Shown: piece after piece, positions 30,607 through 39,486 of the stretch
How the letters are laid out: each line of letters opens with the position of its first letter
Position numbering within the stretch: position 1 is the first letter of the stretch
Source of the DNA: CAZTYW01 sp964617695
Lineage (GTDB): Bacteria > Chloroflexota > Dehalococcoidia > UBA2247 > RBG-13-53-26
Length of the DNA stretch: 64,000 bases
NCBI GenBank assembly: GCA_964617695.1
Contig: CAZTYW010000001.1
Span: forward strand, 22,213-86,212
Direction: 5' to 3'
Made by a program: the position numbers and the translations under genes
The notes under the pieces: generated by a model
What the model saw: only the letters and a program-made list of their open reading frames with translations
Told to the model about the DNA's origin: nothing
Databases searched by the model: none

Positions 30607-33012
30607 CTAGGCAGCAGTTGCCCGGGCCCGCCGCAACAGGACAACCACCAAGGCCGCCAACAGCAAGCCACCGACTATGCCGCCAATCAGGGCCCAGTTC
30701 ATTCCAGCAGACTGCACTGCCACCAGGCCAAAGTATGAGAAACCAGCGGATATGCCTTCGAACACGGCATTATCGCCCTGGTAGCCGACGAAATTGGTGA
30801 TCAACACCTGGGCCGTGTCATCGCTGACGCGGAATACCCTGATATTCTTCACCCCGTATTCATCGGCCCAATCGCGTCCCACTTTCAGAGTTACTACTGC
30901 ATTCTCCAGATTGTTGCTGGACAGATTGGTCCCATCCACTCTGACTACGTAAGCTACCTCCAGTATGGTCAGCCCGGCCTCGGCAGCCGCTGACTCAAAC
31001 GCAGCCTGGACCTCCTCTGGCGCGTTCTTCAGCCCGGTTATCTGAATCTTGGCACCGGCAGGTGCATCCGTGACGTCTACATTCATGCCTACTGCACACA
31101 GGCCTATCTGAGCATCCAGGTCGCTGAAGTCCAACAGTTGGTCTTCAATCTCCACCTTCCCGCTTCCCTCCGCAACCTCCTGCTCCACCAGTGGCGGCGG
31201 CATCAGATATGCTGCCCCGGTTACCTGCACATCCGTATCTGTCGCAGAAAAAGCAAACCCGAGGGCAAAGCGCAGAGGAATGATACTGCAGAGGAACTCA
31301 AAATCTGCTAGCTCGTCCTCGGTCATCTCCGCGGTGGGTGCCGAGGCTACTGCAGCCTCAAGTGCATCTGTCAGATTCAGATATACTATACCCAGGCTGT
31401 CCTCAGGCAACAGACCCAGCACGCCCTCAAATTGCTCGGCTTCGTCCAGCGAGGGAACGCTGCCCTGGCTAGCAGCCACCGCGGCCTCCAGAGCAGCAGT
31501 GGTCGAGCCAATCACCAGGTAATCGGTGCCGTCAACGTCCAGGAACAGCCAGCCCGGTGACGCACCGTCCGCCGCTATTCCATCGTTTGAAACCAGCGTG
31601 GCGTCGACCCCACCGACGGTGGTCGGCGACGTTTCGAGCAGGTCCGGCTCGCCTTCCGCCTCGGACTCTATAATCGTGTTGAGGGCGCCGATTATGGTGT
31701 TGAGGTGCGCCTCAACCGCACTCGGCTCGTCGACCTCGAACATGATGAGGACGTCAAGCGTCTGCGGTTGCATGCCCTCTCCAAAGTCAACGGGAAGCAG
31801 GGCGAACGAGAACTCGCCTGTCATCCAACCGAAGACATCGTTGTCTATGTCCACGCCAAGCTCGGTAGCAATGATGTCGAGCATCTCTTCGAAGGTCTCT
31901 GCCTCCGGGGTAGCCTCCCAGTTGTCACTTATTATGCTCCGCACCTGCTGCCAGTAGGCATTCACGTCTTGCCACGATGCATAGAGCAGTGTGCCCTCTG
32001 GCACGATTCCCGCGCTCTTCAGCGACGCGGGTTCCGTGCTGGGCAATGTCACTCCCTCAGGAAGAGGACTGGTGGCAGTCACGCTTATACCACTGCCCGT
32101 AACGCAAAGGGACGCCGCCAAATATGGGGGAACGTAGCCGCCGAGCATCTCAACCAGACCTCCGAGCCCATCCTGCTCCCCCTCAGGCGGAACAATCTCT
32201 AGAGAGTTCTGCCATATCTCTCCCAAGTTCAGGTAGACCATCCCCACCCTGTCTGCGGGGAGGGCAGCCTGGGCCTGCTGGAAGTCGGCGTCGTCGGCCA
32301 GCGACCCGGACAGACCAGCATCAACTATCAAGTCAAGACAGCTCTCCAGCAGGTCCGCGTCACGGGCCACCGAAACCAGAATGTACCGGTCGGTGAAAGC
32401 CCAGTAAGTCCCCGTCCCTGGGAAACCATAAAGAGTGTCGACTCCACGGTAACTCGTCAGATCATCCTTGGTAGGAACAGCCGGCAGTCCTGCTTCATCA
32501 GCCAAGAAAGGCAGGAGCTCTCCGAAGACGAAGTCATCCGAAGCTGCCTTGTCCGTAGTCCCGATGAACCATATGGCGTCAGGATCTTCTACACTGGCGT
32601 TCGTGAGGCCTCGAACCGCTATGCCCATCTCTGGGCCCAGCCAGGTGAATATGTCCTCAATGTCGATACCGTTCTCTTCCTCGGACTCCGCAAGAAATTC
32701 CGCCCATTTGGCTTTCACATTCGGGTTCTGCCACCAGTAGTTGAGGAGACCCAGCATCTTGGTCATCTGGTCCTCACTGGGGGCAAGATTGACCGTCAGG
32801 TAGAGTTCAACATCATTGGGAAGGAACTGCGCTGTCTCCTCACCCTGGTGTTGATCCGCAGCCAGAGCAGGAGCGCCGATGCCCGCCAGGCTCGCAAGGA
32901 GCGACACCACGACTAGTAACGGCAGCGCTCTCCAGGAGATTGATCGGCGAAAGCTTCCCCGACGTCCTGTCCTGGGTCTTTCAGAAGAAACGACTTCCAT
33001 GAGCGTATTCAT
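30607..33012 (-). CDS. Large secreted, membrane-anchored DUF3352-like protein
   Basis: The 801-residue product starts with a long basic region and a signal sequence (about residues 30-52, ending ALA-A). Its body resembles DUF3352 proteins: repeats of a unit with a VPxDV/LYLTVNL-type start, FTWLGPEMGIAVRGL and FAFSATDTDVQVTG-like segments, rich in Glu, Asp and Ala. Near residues 660-765 a module with GLTILEVAYVVRVDG, WADEYGVKNIRVFRV and FEGISAGFSYFGLVAV is like the PGF-pre-PGF domain of archaeal and Chloroflexota surface proteins. A C-terminal transmembrane helix (residues about 772-793) and RRARA end anchor it. Function is unknown; a cell-surface role is likely. Confidence 0.85.
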   Translation of the reverse strand: MNTLMEVVSSERPRTGRRGSFRRSISWRALPLLVVVSLLASLAGIGAPALAADQHQGEETAQFLPNDVELYLTVNLAPSEDQMTKMLGLLNYWWQNPNVKAKWAEFLAESEEENGIDIEDIFTWLGPEMGIAVRGLTNASVEDPDAIWFIGTTDKAASDDFVFGELLPFLADEAGLPAVPTKDDLTSYRGVDTLYGFPGTGTYWAFTDRYILVSVARDADLLESCLDLIVDAGLSGSLADDADFQQAQAALPADRVGMVYLNLGEIWQNSLEIVPPEGEQDGLGGLVEMLGGYVPPYLAASLCVTGSGISVTATSPLPEGVTLPSTEPASLKSAGIVPEGTLLYASWQDVNAYWQQVRSIISDNWEATPEAETFEEMLDIIATELGVDIDNDVFGWMTGEFSFALLPVDFGEGMQPQTLDVLIMFEVDEPSAVEAHLNTIIGALNTIIESEAEGEPDLLETSPTTVGGVDATLVSNDGIAADGASPGWLFLDVDGTDYLVIGSTTAALEAAVAASQGSVPSLDEAEQFEGVLGLLPEDSLGIVYLNLTDALEAAVASAPTAEMTEDELADFEFLCSIIPLRFALGFAFSATDTDVQVTGAAYLMPPPLVEQEVAEGSGKVEIEDQLLDFSDLDAQIGLCAVGMNVDVTDAPAGAKIQITGLKNAPEEVQAAFESAAAEAGLTILEVAYVVRVDGTNLSSNNLENAVVTLKVGRDWADEYGVKNIRVFRVSDDTAQVLITNFVGYQGDNAVFEGISAGFSYFGLVAVQSAGMNWALIGGIVGGLLLAALVVVLLRRARATAA

Positions 33013-33169
33013 GTGCCCGTATCCCCTTTCTGATCGATAGCATTAATCAAACAGGCCATCGCAGAGCCTGGTACCATCCCGCAGAAGAACCATTCGCCAT
33101 TCACGGCGACCGATTCTGCCTCACCAGGACTGCCACAGTGATGAGAATCAATCTCGAACACAAGCCTGG

Positions 33170-33199
33170 TTTGTATCACAAGAACCGCGGGGCTGTCAA
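33170..33199 (-). promoter_or_regulatory. Promoter of the DUF3352-like gene
   Basis: TTGACA (33199-33194) and TACAAA (33175-33170) on the minus strand are 18 bases apart, with TG one base ahead of the -10. The leader is about 150 bases. Confidence 0.55.
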
Positions 33200-33390
33200 G
33201 TGCTTCGCGGGATGCCACAAAGCTACGAGGTACCTGCGTCAGGCTTTCGCTACCTTTGGTCGGAATTTCAAGCCGTTTGGCTACCGCGGCCGCTGAGTTG
33301 CCGTTCACGTCACGGACGACCGGCGATCCCGACCCGGCACCACGCGCTATCGCAGGCGGATGGAAGCTAAGCTGGAACATGGGCAGGTGT

Positions 33391-33419
33391 TTGACGCACA
33401 GCATGTCGCCAACTAAACT
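33391..33419 (+). promoter_or_regulatory. Promoter of pabB-pabA-pabC
   Basis: TTGACG (33391-33396) and TAAACT (33414-33419) are 17 bases apart. The predicted start near 33426 is only about six bases before the pabB ATG, so the message is probably leaderless. Confidence 0.6.
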
Positions 33420-33431
33420 TGGTAGCCAGAA

Positions 33432-34895
33432 ATGGGTGGCTACGGTCTCGTAGATGAAATCCCCATTGCGGCAAATGCGGCTGATATTTTCGCACTGCTC
33501 CACGGACGTCCCTTCAGCTTCTTCCTCGACAGCGGCATGGACCCGCAGAATCTGGGGCGCTACTCCTTCATCGGCATAAGACCCTTTCTTGTGCTGACGA
33601 GCCGCGGCGACAGCCTGACTTTCCTCACCCGAAAGGGAGCCGAGCACCGAAAGGGCAATCCTTTCGATGCCCTGCGCAGACTGCTTAGCGAGTATAGCCT
33701 TGGGCCACGCGATTCTCCCCTCCCATTGTCGGGAGGCGCGGTAGGGTATCTGAGCTATGACCTGTGTCACTTCGTCGAGCATCTACCATGCAAGGCAATC
33801 GATGATCTTCAGCTCCCCGAGAGCTGCCTTGCCTTCTACGACTCGGTACTTGCCTTCGACCACTTGAAGCGCAAAGCCTACATCGCGTGCAGCGGCTTTC
33901 CCGAGCAGGAAGAACACAGCAGGCTGAGGACAGCTGCCAGACGCATGAAGGAACTCAAGGGACTGCTGTCCGACCTTCTTTCCAGAAGTCCCGGCAACGG
34001 GCGCTCCCTCTTTGTCCACGAACACCCACCCACGCCCAACCCGGTGTCGGCAGGTGAGCCCAGACCCAACTTTACTCGACAGGAATACGTTGAGGCAGTG
34101 CAGAAGGCGAGAGACTACATTGCCGCCGGAGATATCTTCCAGGTCAATCTGTCCCAGAGGTTTGAGACAGACTTTCCTGGCTCACCATACCACCTGTACC
34201 GGCGCTTGCGACGCATCAACCCTGCCCCTTTCGCTGCCTACCTCAACTTCGGCCCGGTCACGGTTTTGAGTGCCTCCCCGGAGAGGTTCCTGCTGGTCAA
34301 CGGTGACCGCGTGGAGACACGCCCCATGAAAGGCACACGCCCACGCGGCAGCACTGTCCTGGAAGACGAGGCCCTGGCCAGGGAGCTGGTTCACAGCGCC
34401 AAGGACAGAGCGGAGAATGTCATGATCGTTGACCTCGAAAGGAATGACCTGGGAAAGGTGTGCCACTTCGGCTCGGTGAGACTGAAGGAATTGTGGACTC
34501 TGGAGAAATATGCTACTGTATTCCAGCTAACCTCTACGGTGGAAGGGAGGTTGCAGTCGGGCAGGAACAGGATCGACCTGCTGGAAGCATGCTTTCCCGG
34601 CGGTTCAATCACCGGCGCTCCCAAGGTGAGGGCCATGGAAATCATCGATGAGTTGGAGCCGACCAGGCGCAGCATCTACACAGGTTGCATCGGGTATTTC
34701 AGCTTCAGCGGCGAAATGGATACCAACATCGCCATCCGCACCATCCTGATCAAGGGCAGAAAAGCATACTTCCAGGTGGGAGGAGGCATAACCTACGATT
34801 CAGACCCAGAGGCAGAATACCAGGAGACCATCGACAAAGCGAGGGCGCTGGTGCAGTCTCTCAGCCCATCGCCCGATACAGCGGTGTTGACATGA
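33432..34895 (+). CDS. pabB: Aminodeoxychorismate synthase component I (PabB)
   Basis: PabB, with PabA, converts chorismate and glutamine to 4-amino-4-deoxychorismate for folate synthesis. The 487-residue product has the N-terminal domain (FFLDSGMDPQNLGRYSFIG) and the chorismate-binding domain with IAAGDIFQVNLSQRFE, FLSASPE-like LSASPERFL, ETRPMKGTRPRG, VMIVDLERNDLGKVC and PGGSITGAPKVRAMEIIDELE. Anthranilate synthase TrpE is the alternative, but the adjacent pabA and pabC favour PabB. An in-frame stop just upstream fixes the start at or after 33432. Its end overlaps pabA (ATGA). Confidence 0.9.
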   Translation: MGGYGLVDEIPIAANAADIFALLHGRPFSFFLDSGMDPQNLGRYSFIGIRPFLVLTSRGDSLTFLTRKGAEHRKGNPFDALRRLLSEYSLGPRDSPLPLSGGAVGYLSYDLCHFVEHLPCKAIDDLQLPESCLAFYDSVLAFDHLKRKAYIACSGFPEQEEHSRLRTAARRMKELKGLLSDLLSRSPGNGRSLFVHEHPPTPNPVSAGEPRPNFTRQEYVEAVQKARDYIAAGDIFQVNLSQRFETDFPGSPYHLYRRLRRINPAPFAAYLNFGPVTVLSASPERFLLVNGDRVETRPMKGTRPRGSTVLEDEALARELVHSAKDRAENVMIVDLERNDLGKVCHFGSVRLKELWTLEKYATVFQLTSTVEGRLQSGRNRIDLLEACFPGGSITGAPKVRAMEIIDELEPTRRSIYTGCIGYFSFSGEMDTNIAIRTILIKGRKAYFQVGGGITYDSDPEAEYQETIDKARALVQSLSPSPDTAVLT

Positions 34896-35485
34896 TTCTG
34901 ATCATCGATAACTACGACTCCTTCGTCTACAACCTCGCCCAATACGTGGGCGAGCTAGGACATGAACCTGTTGTTCGTCGCAACGATGCGATCACTTTGG
35001 ACGAAATAGGCCATCTCGCCCCCACCCACATCATTATCTCTCCGGGGCCGGGCACCCCTCTGGATGCCGGCATCTCCAACGACGTTGTGCGACACTTCGG
35101 CGGCGTAATTCCCATTTTGGGTGTCTGTCTGGGGCACCAGTGCATCGGCTATGTATACGGCGGCGTGGTCGACCGCCACAACCCTACCCATGGGAAGGCG
35201 TCCGTCATCTACCACGACGGCAAGACCATTTTCTCTGGCCTTCCCAATCCGATAGAGGCTGGACGCTACCACTCCCTCATCGTCCAAGCAGATAGCGTGC
35301 CCTCCTGTCTTGAGACCTCGGCCTCTTTGGCCACCGGAGAGGTCATGGGCCTGCGCCACAAAGAGTACGTGGTCGAGGGAGTACAGTTTCATCCCGAATC
35401 CGTGCTCACCGCCAGCGGTCACCAAATACTGGACAACTTTCTGCATTTGTCCACGGCCCTCTGGAACCCAGGTCCAGGTCGCTAG
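34892..35485 (+). CDS. pabA: Aminodeoxychorismate/anthranilate synthase glutamine amidotransferase (PabA)
   Basis: This is a 197-residue class I glutamine amidotransferase supplying ammonia to PabB. It has ILIIDNYDSFVYNLAQY, the SPGPGTP oxyanion region, the nucleophile in GVCLGHQCIG, and the C-terminal HPES motif completing the Cys-His-Glu triad. The ATG overlaps the pabB stop by four bases, indicating translational coupling. The protein could also serve tryptophan synthesis in an organism with a single amidotransferase. Confidence 0.93.
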   Translation: MILIIDNYDSFVYNLAQYVGELGHEPVVRRNDAITLDEIGHLAPTHIIISPGPGTPLDAGISNDVVRHFGGVIPILGVCLGHQCIGYVYGGVVDRHNPTHGKASVIYHDGKTIFSGLPNPIEAGRYHSLIVQADSVPSCLETSASLATGEVMGLRHKEYVVEGVQFHPESVLTASGHQILDNFLHLSTALWNPGPGR

Positions 35486-35498
35486 CCACAGGAAGCCA

Positions 35499-36455
35499 GT
35501 GGAAGAAATCGTCTATCTCAAAGGCTCTCTCATGCCGTCGTCCCAGGCCAGGCTATCTTGCCGAGACTATGGCTTCCTTTACGGCTATGGACTGTTCGAG
35601 ACCATGAGGGCTTACTCGGGGCACGTCTTCCTCGTGGACAGACACCTTGACCGCCTGTACCGCTCAGCGAGCTTCCTGGGAATAGACTCGGCAGACCTAC
35701 CTGACATGCGGAAAGCCATCTACGATACCCTCCAGGCAAACAGACTGTCTGACGCCCGCATCAGGCTCACGGTGTCAGGCGGTGAGGGGACGCCCTTTCC
35801 CGACCTCAGCCTGCATCGGCCCCCAACAGTGTTGATCGTGGCCACGCCTTACGCCGGCCACTCAGATGAGGTCTATCATCGAGGATTCACTGCCATAGTG
35901 TCTCGAATTCGGCGCAACACCCAGTCACCCAGTTCGGGTGTCAAATCCCTCAACTACCTCGATAGCCTGCTGGCGCGTCAGGAAGCCCGGATGGCGGGTG
36001 CCGATGAGGCCGTACTGCTCAATGAGCAGGGGTTCGTGGCTGAAGCCAGCACCAGCAACGTCTTTGCTGCCTCAGCAGACACGTTGCTCACGCCCAGCGA
36101 GGGCAGCGGCATATTGCCAGGCATCACACGCGAGGTCGTTTTGGAGTTGGCTGGCTCCCTCGGACTCAGGGTGGTAACAGGCAGAATGACGCTGACAGAG
36201 CTGAGCCAAGCTGACGAAGCCTTCCTCACCAACTCTCTGGTTGAAATAATGCCTCTCACTCAACTCAGCGAGCAGGTGATCGGCTCTGGACGGCCAGGTA
36301 CGCTAACAGTGCAACTGAGCCAGGCGTACAAGACACTGGTACGAGACGCTGTCAACCAGCATTCAGGCCGGACCGATTCGCCCGGGGCTTCCCACTCACC
36401 CAGAGGTGGTGACAACGGCTCTCCTGAGTTCCATCGAAGCGCCGACTCCGGCTAG
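35499..36455 (+). CDS. pabC: Aminodeoxychorismate lyase-like class IV aminotransferase (PabC)
   Basis: The 318-residue product is a PLP-dependent fold IV enzyme with SCRDYGFLYGYGLFETMRAY, a lysine in GVKSLNYLDSLLARQEA, EASTSNVFA and GILPGITREVVLELA motifs. Related enzymes are D-amino acid and branched-chain aminotransferases; the position right behind pabBA favours 4-amino-4-deoxychorismate lyase. I start it at GTG 35499, 13 bases after pabA with an AGGA site. The last 30 residues are a hydrophilic tail not seen in the family. Confidence 0.85.
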   Translation: MEEIVYLKGSLMPSSQARLSCRDYGFLYGYGLFETMRAYSGHVFLVDRHLDRLYRSASFLGIDSADLPDMRKAIYDTLQANRLSDARIRLTVSGGEGTPFPDLSLHRPPTVLIVATPYAGHSDEVYHRGFTAIVSRIRRNTQSPSSGVKSLNYLDSLLARQEARMAGADEAVLLNEQGFVAEASTSNVFAASADTLLTPSEGSGILPGITREVVLELAGSLGLRVVTGRMTLTELSQADEAFLTNSLVEIMPLTQLSEQVIGSGRPGTLTVQLSQAYKTLVRDAVNQHSGRTDSPGASHSPRGGDNGSPEFHRSADSG

Positions 36456-36599
36456 TGGTTTCCAGTTCTATTGGCTGACAGGAATGGCAGCACCGCGTTC
36501 GTCGCCGCAGTACGTGCTGGACCACACGAACGAGGCCTTCTGACCCTTCAGGCTCACCAAAGTGCCCCTTTTTCTTTATGGGCATGAGACCGATTGGCC

Positions 36600-36629
36600 T
36601 TGCACAACGGTGCCCTGCACAAATAAATT
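36600..36629 (+). promoter_or_regulatory. Candidate promoter of the HEAT-repeat gene
   Basis: TTGCAC (36600-36605) and TAAATT (36624-36629) are separated by 18 bases. The leader to the ATG at 36728 would be about 92 bases. Confidence 0.45.
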
Positions 36630-36727
36630 TAGGTGTCGGTGCAGCTACGAACGGCCGCAAACTGGAACCCAGACCGGAACGCCTCGCTCTGCATAGCAGA
36701 AAAAGAGAGGGGAGGTAATCCTTAGCT

Positions 36728-37861
36728 ATGGAAACGTGGTCCCCCAACGGTAATGAGGGTAACGACGTGGAGAAGCAAGACGCAAGAACGCTGATCCACA
36801 TGCTTAGCGATAGCAACTGGCTCATTCGCTGCGACGCCTGCCAGGCTCTCGAAAGGCTTGGCGACATTCTGGCTGTGGAGCCACTGGCCAGGTTGGTCCT
36901 TGAAGACGAGAGCAACCTTGTACGCGCCCAGGCAGCCCAGGCGCTGGGGAGAATCGGCACCAGCCAGGCTGTTGAGCCGCTTGTCAAGGCACTGTCCGAT
37001 GCCGACTGCTTCGTGCGGGCCCACGCAGCCCAGGCACTCGGGAGAATCGGTGACACCGAGGCTATTGAACATCTCATCGGCACCTTAAACGACAGCAATG
37101 ATCTTGTGCGCGGGCGCGCCATCCAGGCGATGGGCAAAATCGGCGATGGTCACGCTGCAGAAGCCGTGGCTGCTCTGCTTTCGGACAAGGAGATGTGTAT
37201 CCATGCCGTACACGCGTTGGCCAGGATTGGCCAACCTGCCATCAGGCCTATGATGAAGGCAGTCGCCAACAATCATGATCTTTGCATGCTTGCCGCAGAA
37301 GCGCTGTGTCGGATGGGCGAGGCAGCGATTGATGGGATTGCTGAAGAGTTGCTTCGCGGCGAGGATGCCTACATACGGATGGCCGCGGCAAAGGCGCTTG
37401 GCCGCCTGCGGGATAGCACGGCCATCAGGCCGCTGATCGAAGCTGCTGCTGGCAACTATGCTGTGTGGGGCTACGCTACTGAGGCCTTGAGGGAGATGGG
37501 CGAGCCTGCTGTGGAGCCTCTCGTCGAGGCACTGAATGACGTTAATGCCAGCACGCAGGAGTGCGCCGCTCGGATGCTGGGAGCCGTTGGCAGTGACGAC
37601 GTCGTGGGCCCACTGATCGATTCCCTCGGCAGTGACGAATCCACCGTGCGTGCCACAGCCGCCGAAGCGCTGGGAAGTATCGGCGACAAGCGCGCCGTCA
37701 AGCCACTCATTGACGCCACCAGGGACACCGAGGTGCGCGTGGCCGAGAACGCAGCAATAGCGTTGGGGAGAATCAGCGCTCCCCGGAACGCACTATCCGG
37801 CCAGGACCTGGCCGATATTCACATACGCTGGAGGGCTCAGTACCGGCCATTCAGCGACTAG
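36728..37861 (+). CDS. HEAT-repeat (PBS-lyase-like) protein
   Basis: The 377-residue product consists almost wholly of about eleven HEAT-like repeats of some 31 residues, each with the pattern LxxALxDxxxxVRxxAAxALGxIGD. Repeats begin near residue 16 and run to about 350. Such repeats form a solenoid for protein-protein binding; the PBS-lyase-like type is frequent in Chloroflexota and Cyanobacteria. There are no catalytic residues, signal peptide or membrane helix. A GGGAGGT lies 11 bases upstream of the ATG. The target is unknown. Confidence 0.88.
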   Translation: METWSPNGNEGNDVEKQDARTLIHMLSDSNWLIRCDACQALERLGDILAVEPLARLVLEDESNLVRAQAAQALGRIGTSQAVEPLVKALSDADCFVRAHAAQALGRIGDTEAIEHLIGTLNDSNDLVRGRAIQAMGKIGDGHAAEAVAALLSDKEMCIHAVHALARIGQPAIRPMMKAVANNHDLCMLAAEALCRMGEAAIDGIAEELLRGEDAYIRMAAAKALGRLRDSTAIRPLIEAAAGNYAVWGYATEALREMGEPAVEPLVEALNDVNASTQECAARMLGAVGSDDVVGPLIDSLGSDESTVRATAAEALGSIGDKRAVKPLIDATRDTEVRVAENAAIALGRISAPRNALSGQDLADIHIRWRAQYRPFSD

Positions 37862-37888
37862 CCTGAATACAAACGGGTCTTGCCCAGC

Positions 37889-37928
37889 AAAAAAAGCAGG
37901 ATGGTCCATGAGTTGGACATCCTGCTTT
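37889..37928. terminator. Bidirectional terminator between the HEAT gene and a response regulator
   Basis: AAAGCAGGATG(G)TCC and GGA(C)ATCCTGCTTT pair into a long stem (37893-37928). On the minus strand the stem is followed by seven Ts, giving a strong stop for the response regulator gene. On the plus strand the T tract is shorter (TTTCATT), serving the HEAT gene. Confidence 0.85.
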
Positions 37929-37982
37929 CATTGTGTGTCCTGCGAGCACAAAATCAGGGGAGGCAGCTGGTACCCCAGCGGT

Positions 37983-38618
37983 CTAAATCAACTTCCGTTT
38001 GTACGCTTCCGCTATGGCTTCCGAGCGATTTCGGACATCGAGTTTCTCGAAGATGCGCTGCACGTCCCGCTTAACCGTTGCCTCGCTCAGAAAGAGCTGG
38101 GCGCCGATTTCCCTGGTAGTGGAGCCACCAGCGATCAAACGCAGTATCTCTAACTCACGTTCCGACAGATGCGACCGCTCAGCACCCCTTATCAGATTAG
38201 AGAACTCCGCCAGTAGCTCCCGGCTGATGGGGCTAAGTGGGGCCCTGCCCTGCCGGACAGCTCTGATAGCCTGAATCAGTTCCTCGCGCTTGACGTCCTT
38301 GAGGAGATAACCCGAGGCGCCGGCTTCAATGGCTTCAGCAACATACTCCTCGTACAAGGTCAACATGATGACCTGGCAATCCGGCAGCTTGTCCTTCATC
38401 AGCCGGACTGCCTCGACACCGTCCGGCCCGGGCATCTTGATGTCCATCAGGACGATGTCAGGGCAATGCAACTCAGCCTGCTTGACCGCCTCTGTGGCAT
38501 TGGCAGCCTCACCCACGACCTTCATGTCGGGTTCTAGCGTGAGCATGTGTCGCAGCCCGTCGCGAACAACCTGGTGGTCGTCCACCAGCAGTACTCGGAT
38601 GGTCTCCCTAGCTTCCAT
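37983..38618 (-). CDS. NarL/FixJ-family response regulator 1
   Basis: A 210-residue two-domain response regulator. The receiver domain has the acidic pair DD near residue 13, phosphoacceptor Asp59 in VLMDIKMPG and a lysine in LLKDVKRE. The C-terminal LuxR-type HTH has LSERELEILRLIAGGSTTREIGAQLFLSEATVKRDVQRIFEKL. Start ATG 38618 follows GAGGAGGGG. Compared with the canonical VKxHVxxI of LuxR helices, it has VKRDVQRI. It and response regulator 2 look like duplicates serving the sensor kinase at 39487. Confidence 0.93.
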   Translation of the reverse strand: MEARETIRVLLVDDHQVVRDGLRHMLTLEPDMKVVGEAANATEAVKQAELHCPDIVLMDIKMPGPDGVEAVRLMKDKLPDCQVIMLTLYEEYVAEAIEAGASGYLLKDVKREELIQAIRAVRQGRAPLSPISRELLAEFSNLIRGAERSHLSERELEILRLIAGGSTTREIGAQLFLSEATVKRDVQRIFEKLDVRNRSEAIAEAYKRKLI

Positions 38619-38665
38619 GCCCCTCCTCGGTCCGTCTCGTGGCAGCCGCCTCATAGCCAAACCTC

Positions 38666-38694
38666 ATCTTATTGCATCCATCTGGACATCGCAA
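38666..38694 (-). promoter_or_regulatory. Promoter of response regulator 1
   Basis: TTGCGA (38694-38689) and TAAGAT (38671-38666) on the minus strand are 17 bases apart. This gives the gene its own start besides read-through from response regulator 2. Confidence 0.5.
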
Positions 38695-38819
38695 GCCGCC
38701 AAAAGGTTTTATTCGCTGCGCCCGACGGCGTCATCTTGTTGACCCCATATGGGCCGTCCCATCAGGCCAGCCAACAGAGATTGACAATCGACCAGTGTGT
38801 GAACCATCCAGGAAACCGA

Positions 38820-39455
38820 CTAAATCAGCTTCCCCTTGTAGCCTTGCGACACGGCGCCCGAGCGGCTCTTGACTCCCAGTTTGCCAAAGAGTCCGTGCAT
38901 TTCCCGCTTTACAGTCGTCTCGCTGAGGAAAAGCTGCTGAGCGACCTGCCTGTTGGTGGCACCAGCAGCAAGGAGACGGAGTATCTCGAGTTGCCTGTCT
39001 GACAGACTGTGCCCCGGCTTCACTTTGCCACTGGCCAGACTACTGAACTCGCCCACGAGTCTCCGTGTCAGAGCAGGATTGAGCGGAGACTGCCCCTGGT
39101 AGGCGACTCTGACAGCCTGGCTCAACTCGTCGCGCTTCACGTCCTTGAGCAGGTAGCCCACGGCGCCGGCCTCAATGGCCTCGGGCATGTACTCTTCGTA
39201 CAGGGTCAGCATGATGATGTTGCAGGCCACCTGCATCTCCTTCAGCCTTCGGGTCGCCTCGATTCCATCCCCGCCGTGCATCTTGACATCCATCAGAACC
39301 ACATCCGGCCTGTGCAACTCCGCTTCCCTGAGCGCGTCTTGCAGGTTCCCGGCCTCACCCACCACGCAAATGTCATCCTCCAACTCCAGCATACGGCGCA
39401 ATCCCTCACGTACCACCTGATGATCATCTACTAACAGCACCTTGATAGCTGACAT
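38820..39455 (-). CDS. NarL/FixJ-family response regulator 2
   Basis: A 211-residue response regulator, paralogous to the one at 37983. Phosphoacceptor Asp56 lies in VLMDVKMHG, the DD pair at residues 10-11, and the HTH segment is LSDRQLEILRLLAAGATNRQVAQQLFLSETTVKREMHGLF. The start is ATG 39455 with GGAGGGAGAG upstream. It lies 31 bases behind the histidine kinase gene on the same strand and is its most likely partner. In the recognition helix it differs from regulator 1 at several positions (VKREMHG against VKRDVQR), so target sites may differ. Confidence 0.93.
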   Translation of the reverse strand: MSAIKVLLVDDHQVVREGLRRMLELEDDICVVGEAGNLQDALREAELHRPDVVLMDVKMHGGDGIEATRRLKEMQVACNIIMLTLYEEYMPEAIEAGAVGYLLKDVKRDELSQAVRVAYQGQSPLNPALTRRLVGEFSSLASGKVKPGHSLSDRQLEILRLLAAGATNRQVAQQLFLSETTVKREMHGLFGKLGVKSRSGAVSQGYKGKLI

Positions 39456-39486
39456 GGCGCTCTCCCTCCAAGTTGGTTGATGCTGC

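Larger units (their letters stand above)
33013..33431. other. Divergent intergenic region, DUF3352-like gene and pabB
   Basis: The 419 bases hold a promoter on each strand. The minus strand is open for a long way here, but most of that frame is antisense to pabB and has no family look, so I do not call a gene. Confidence 0.5.

Noticed and set aside
33009..33782. Long minus-strand open frame ending in an ATGA overlap with the DUF3352-like start
   Set aside because: Most of it is antisense to the well-supported pabB gene. The remainder spans two promoters, has no recognisable motif and no ribosome binding site.
33432..34895. Anthranilate synthase TrpE
   Set aside because: Motifs do not fully separate TrpE from PabB, but the following pabA and a class IV lyase, and the absence of other trp genes, favour PabB.
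36571..36590. Possible terminator hairpin after pabC (GTGCCC ... GGGCAT)
   Set aside because: The stem is short, and the T-rich part is in the loop and not after the stem.
36728..37861. Phycobilisome lyase
   Set aside because: The HEAT-like repeats resemble PBS-lyase repeats, but there is no photosynthetic context; it is a generic repeat protein.
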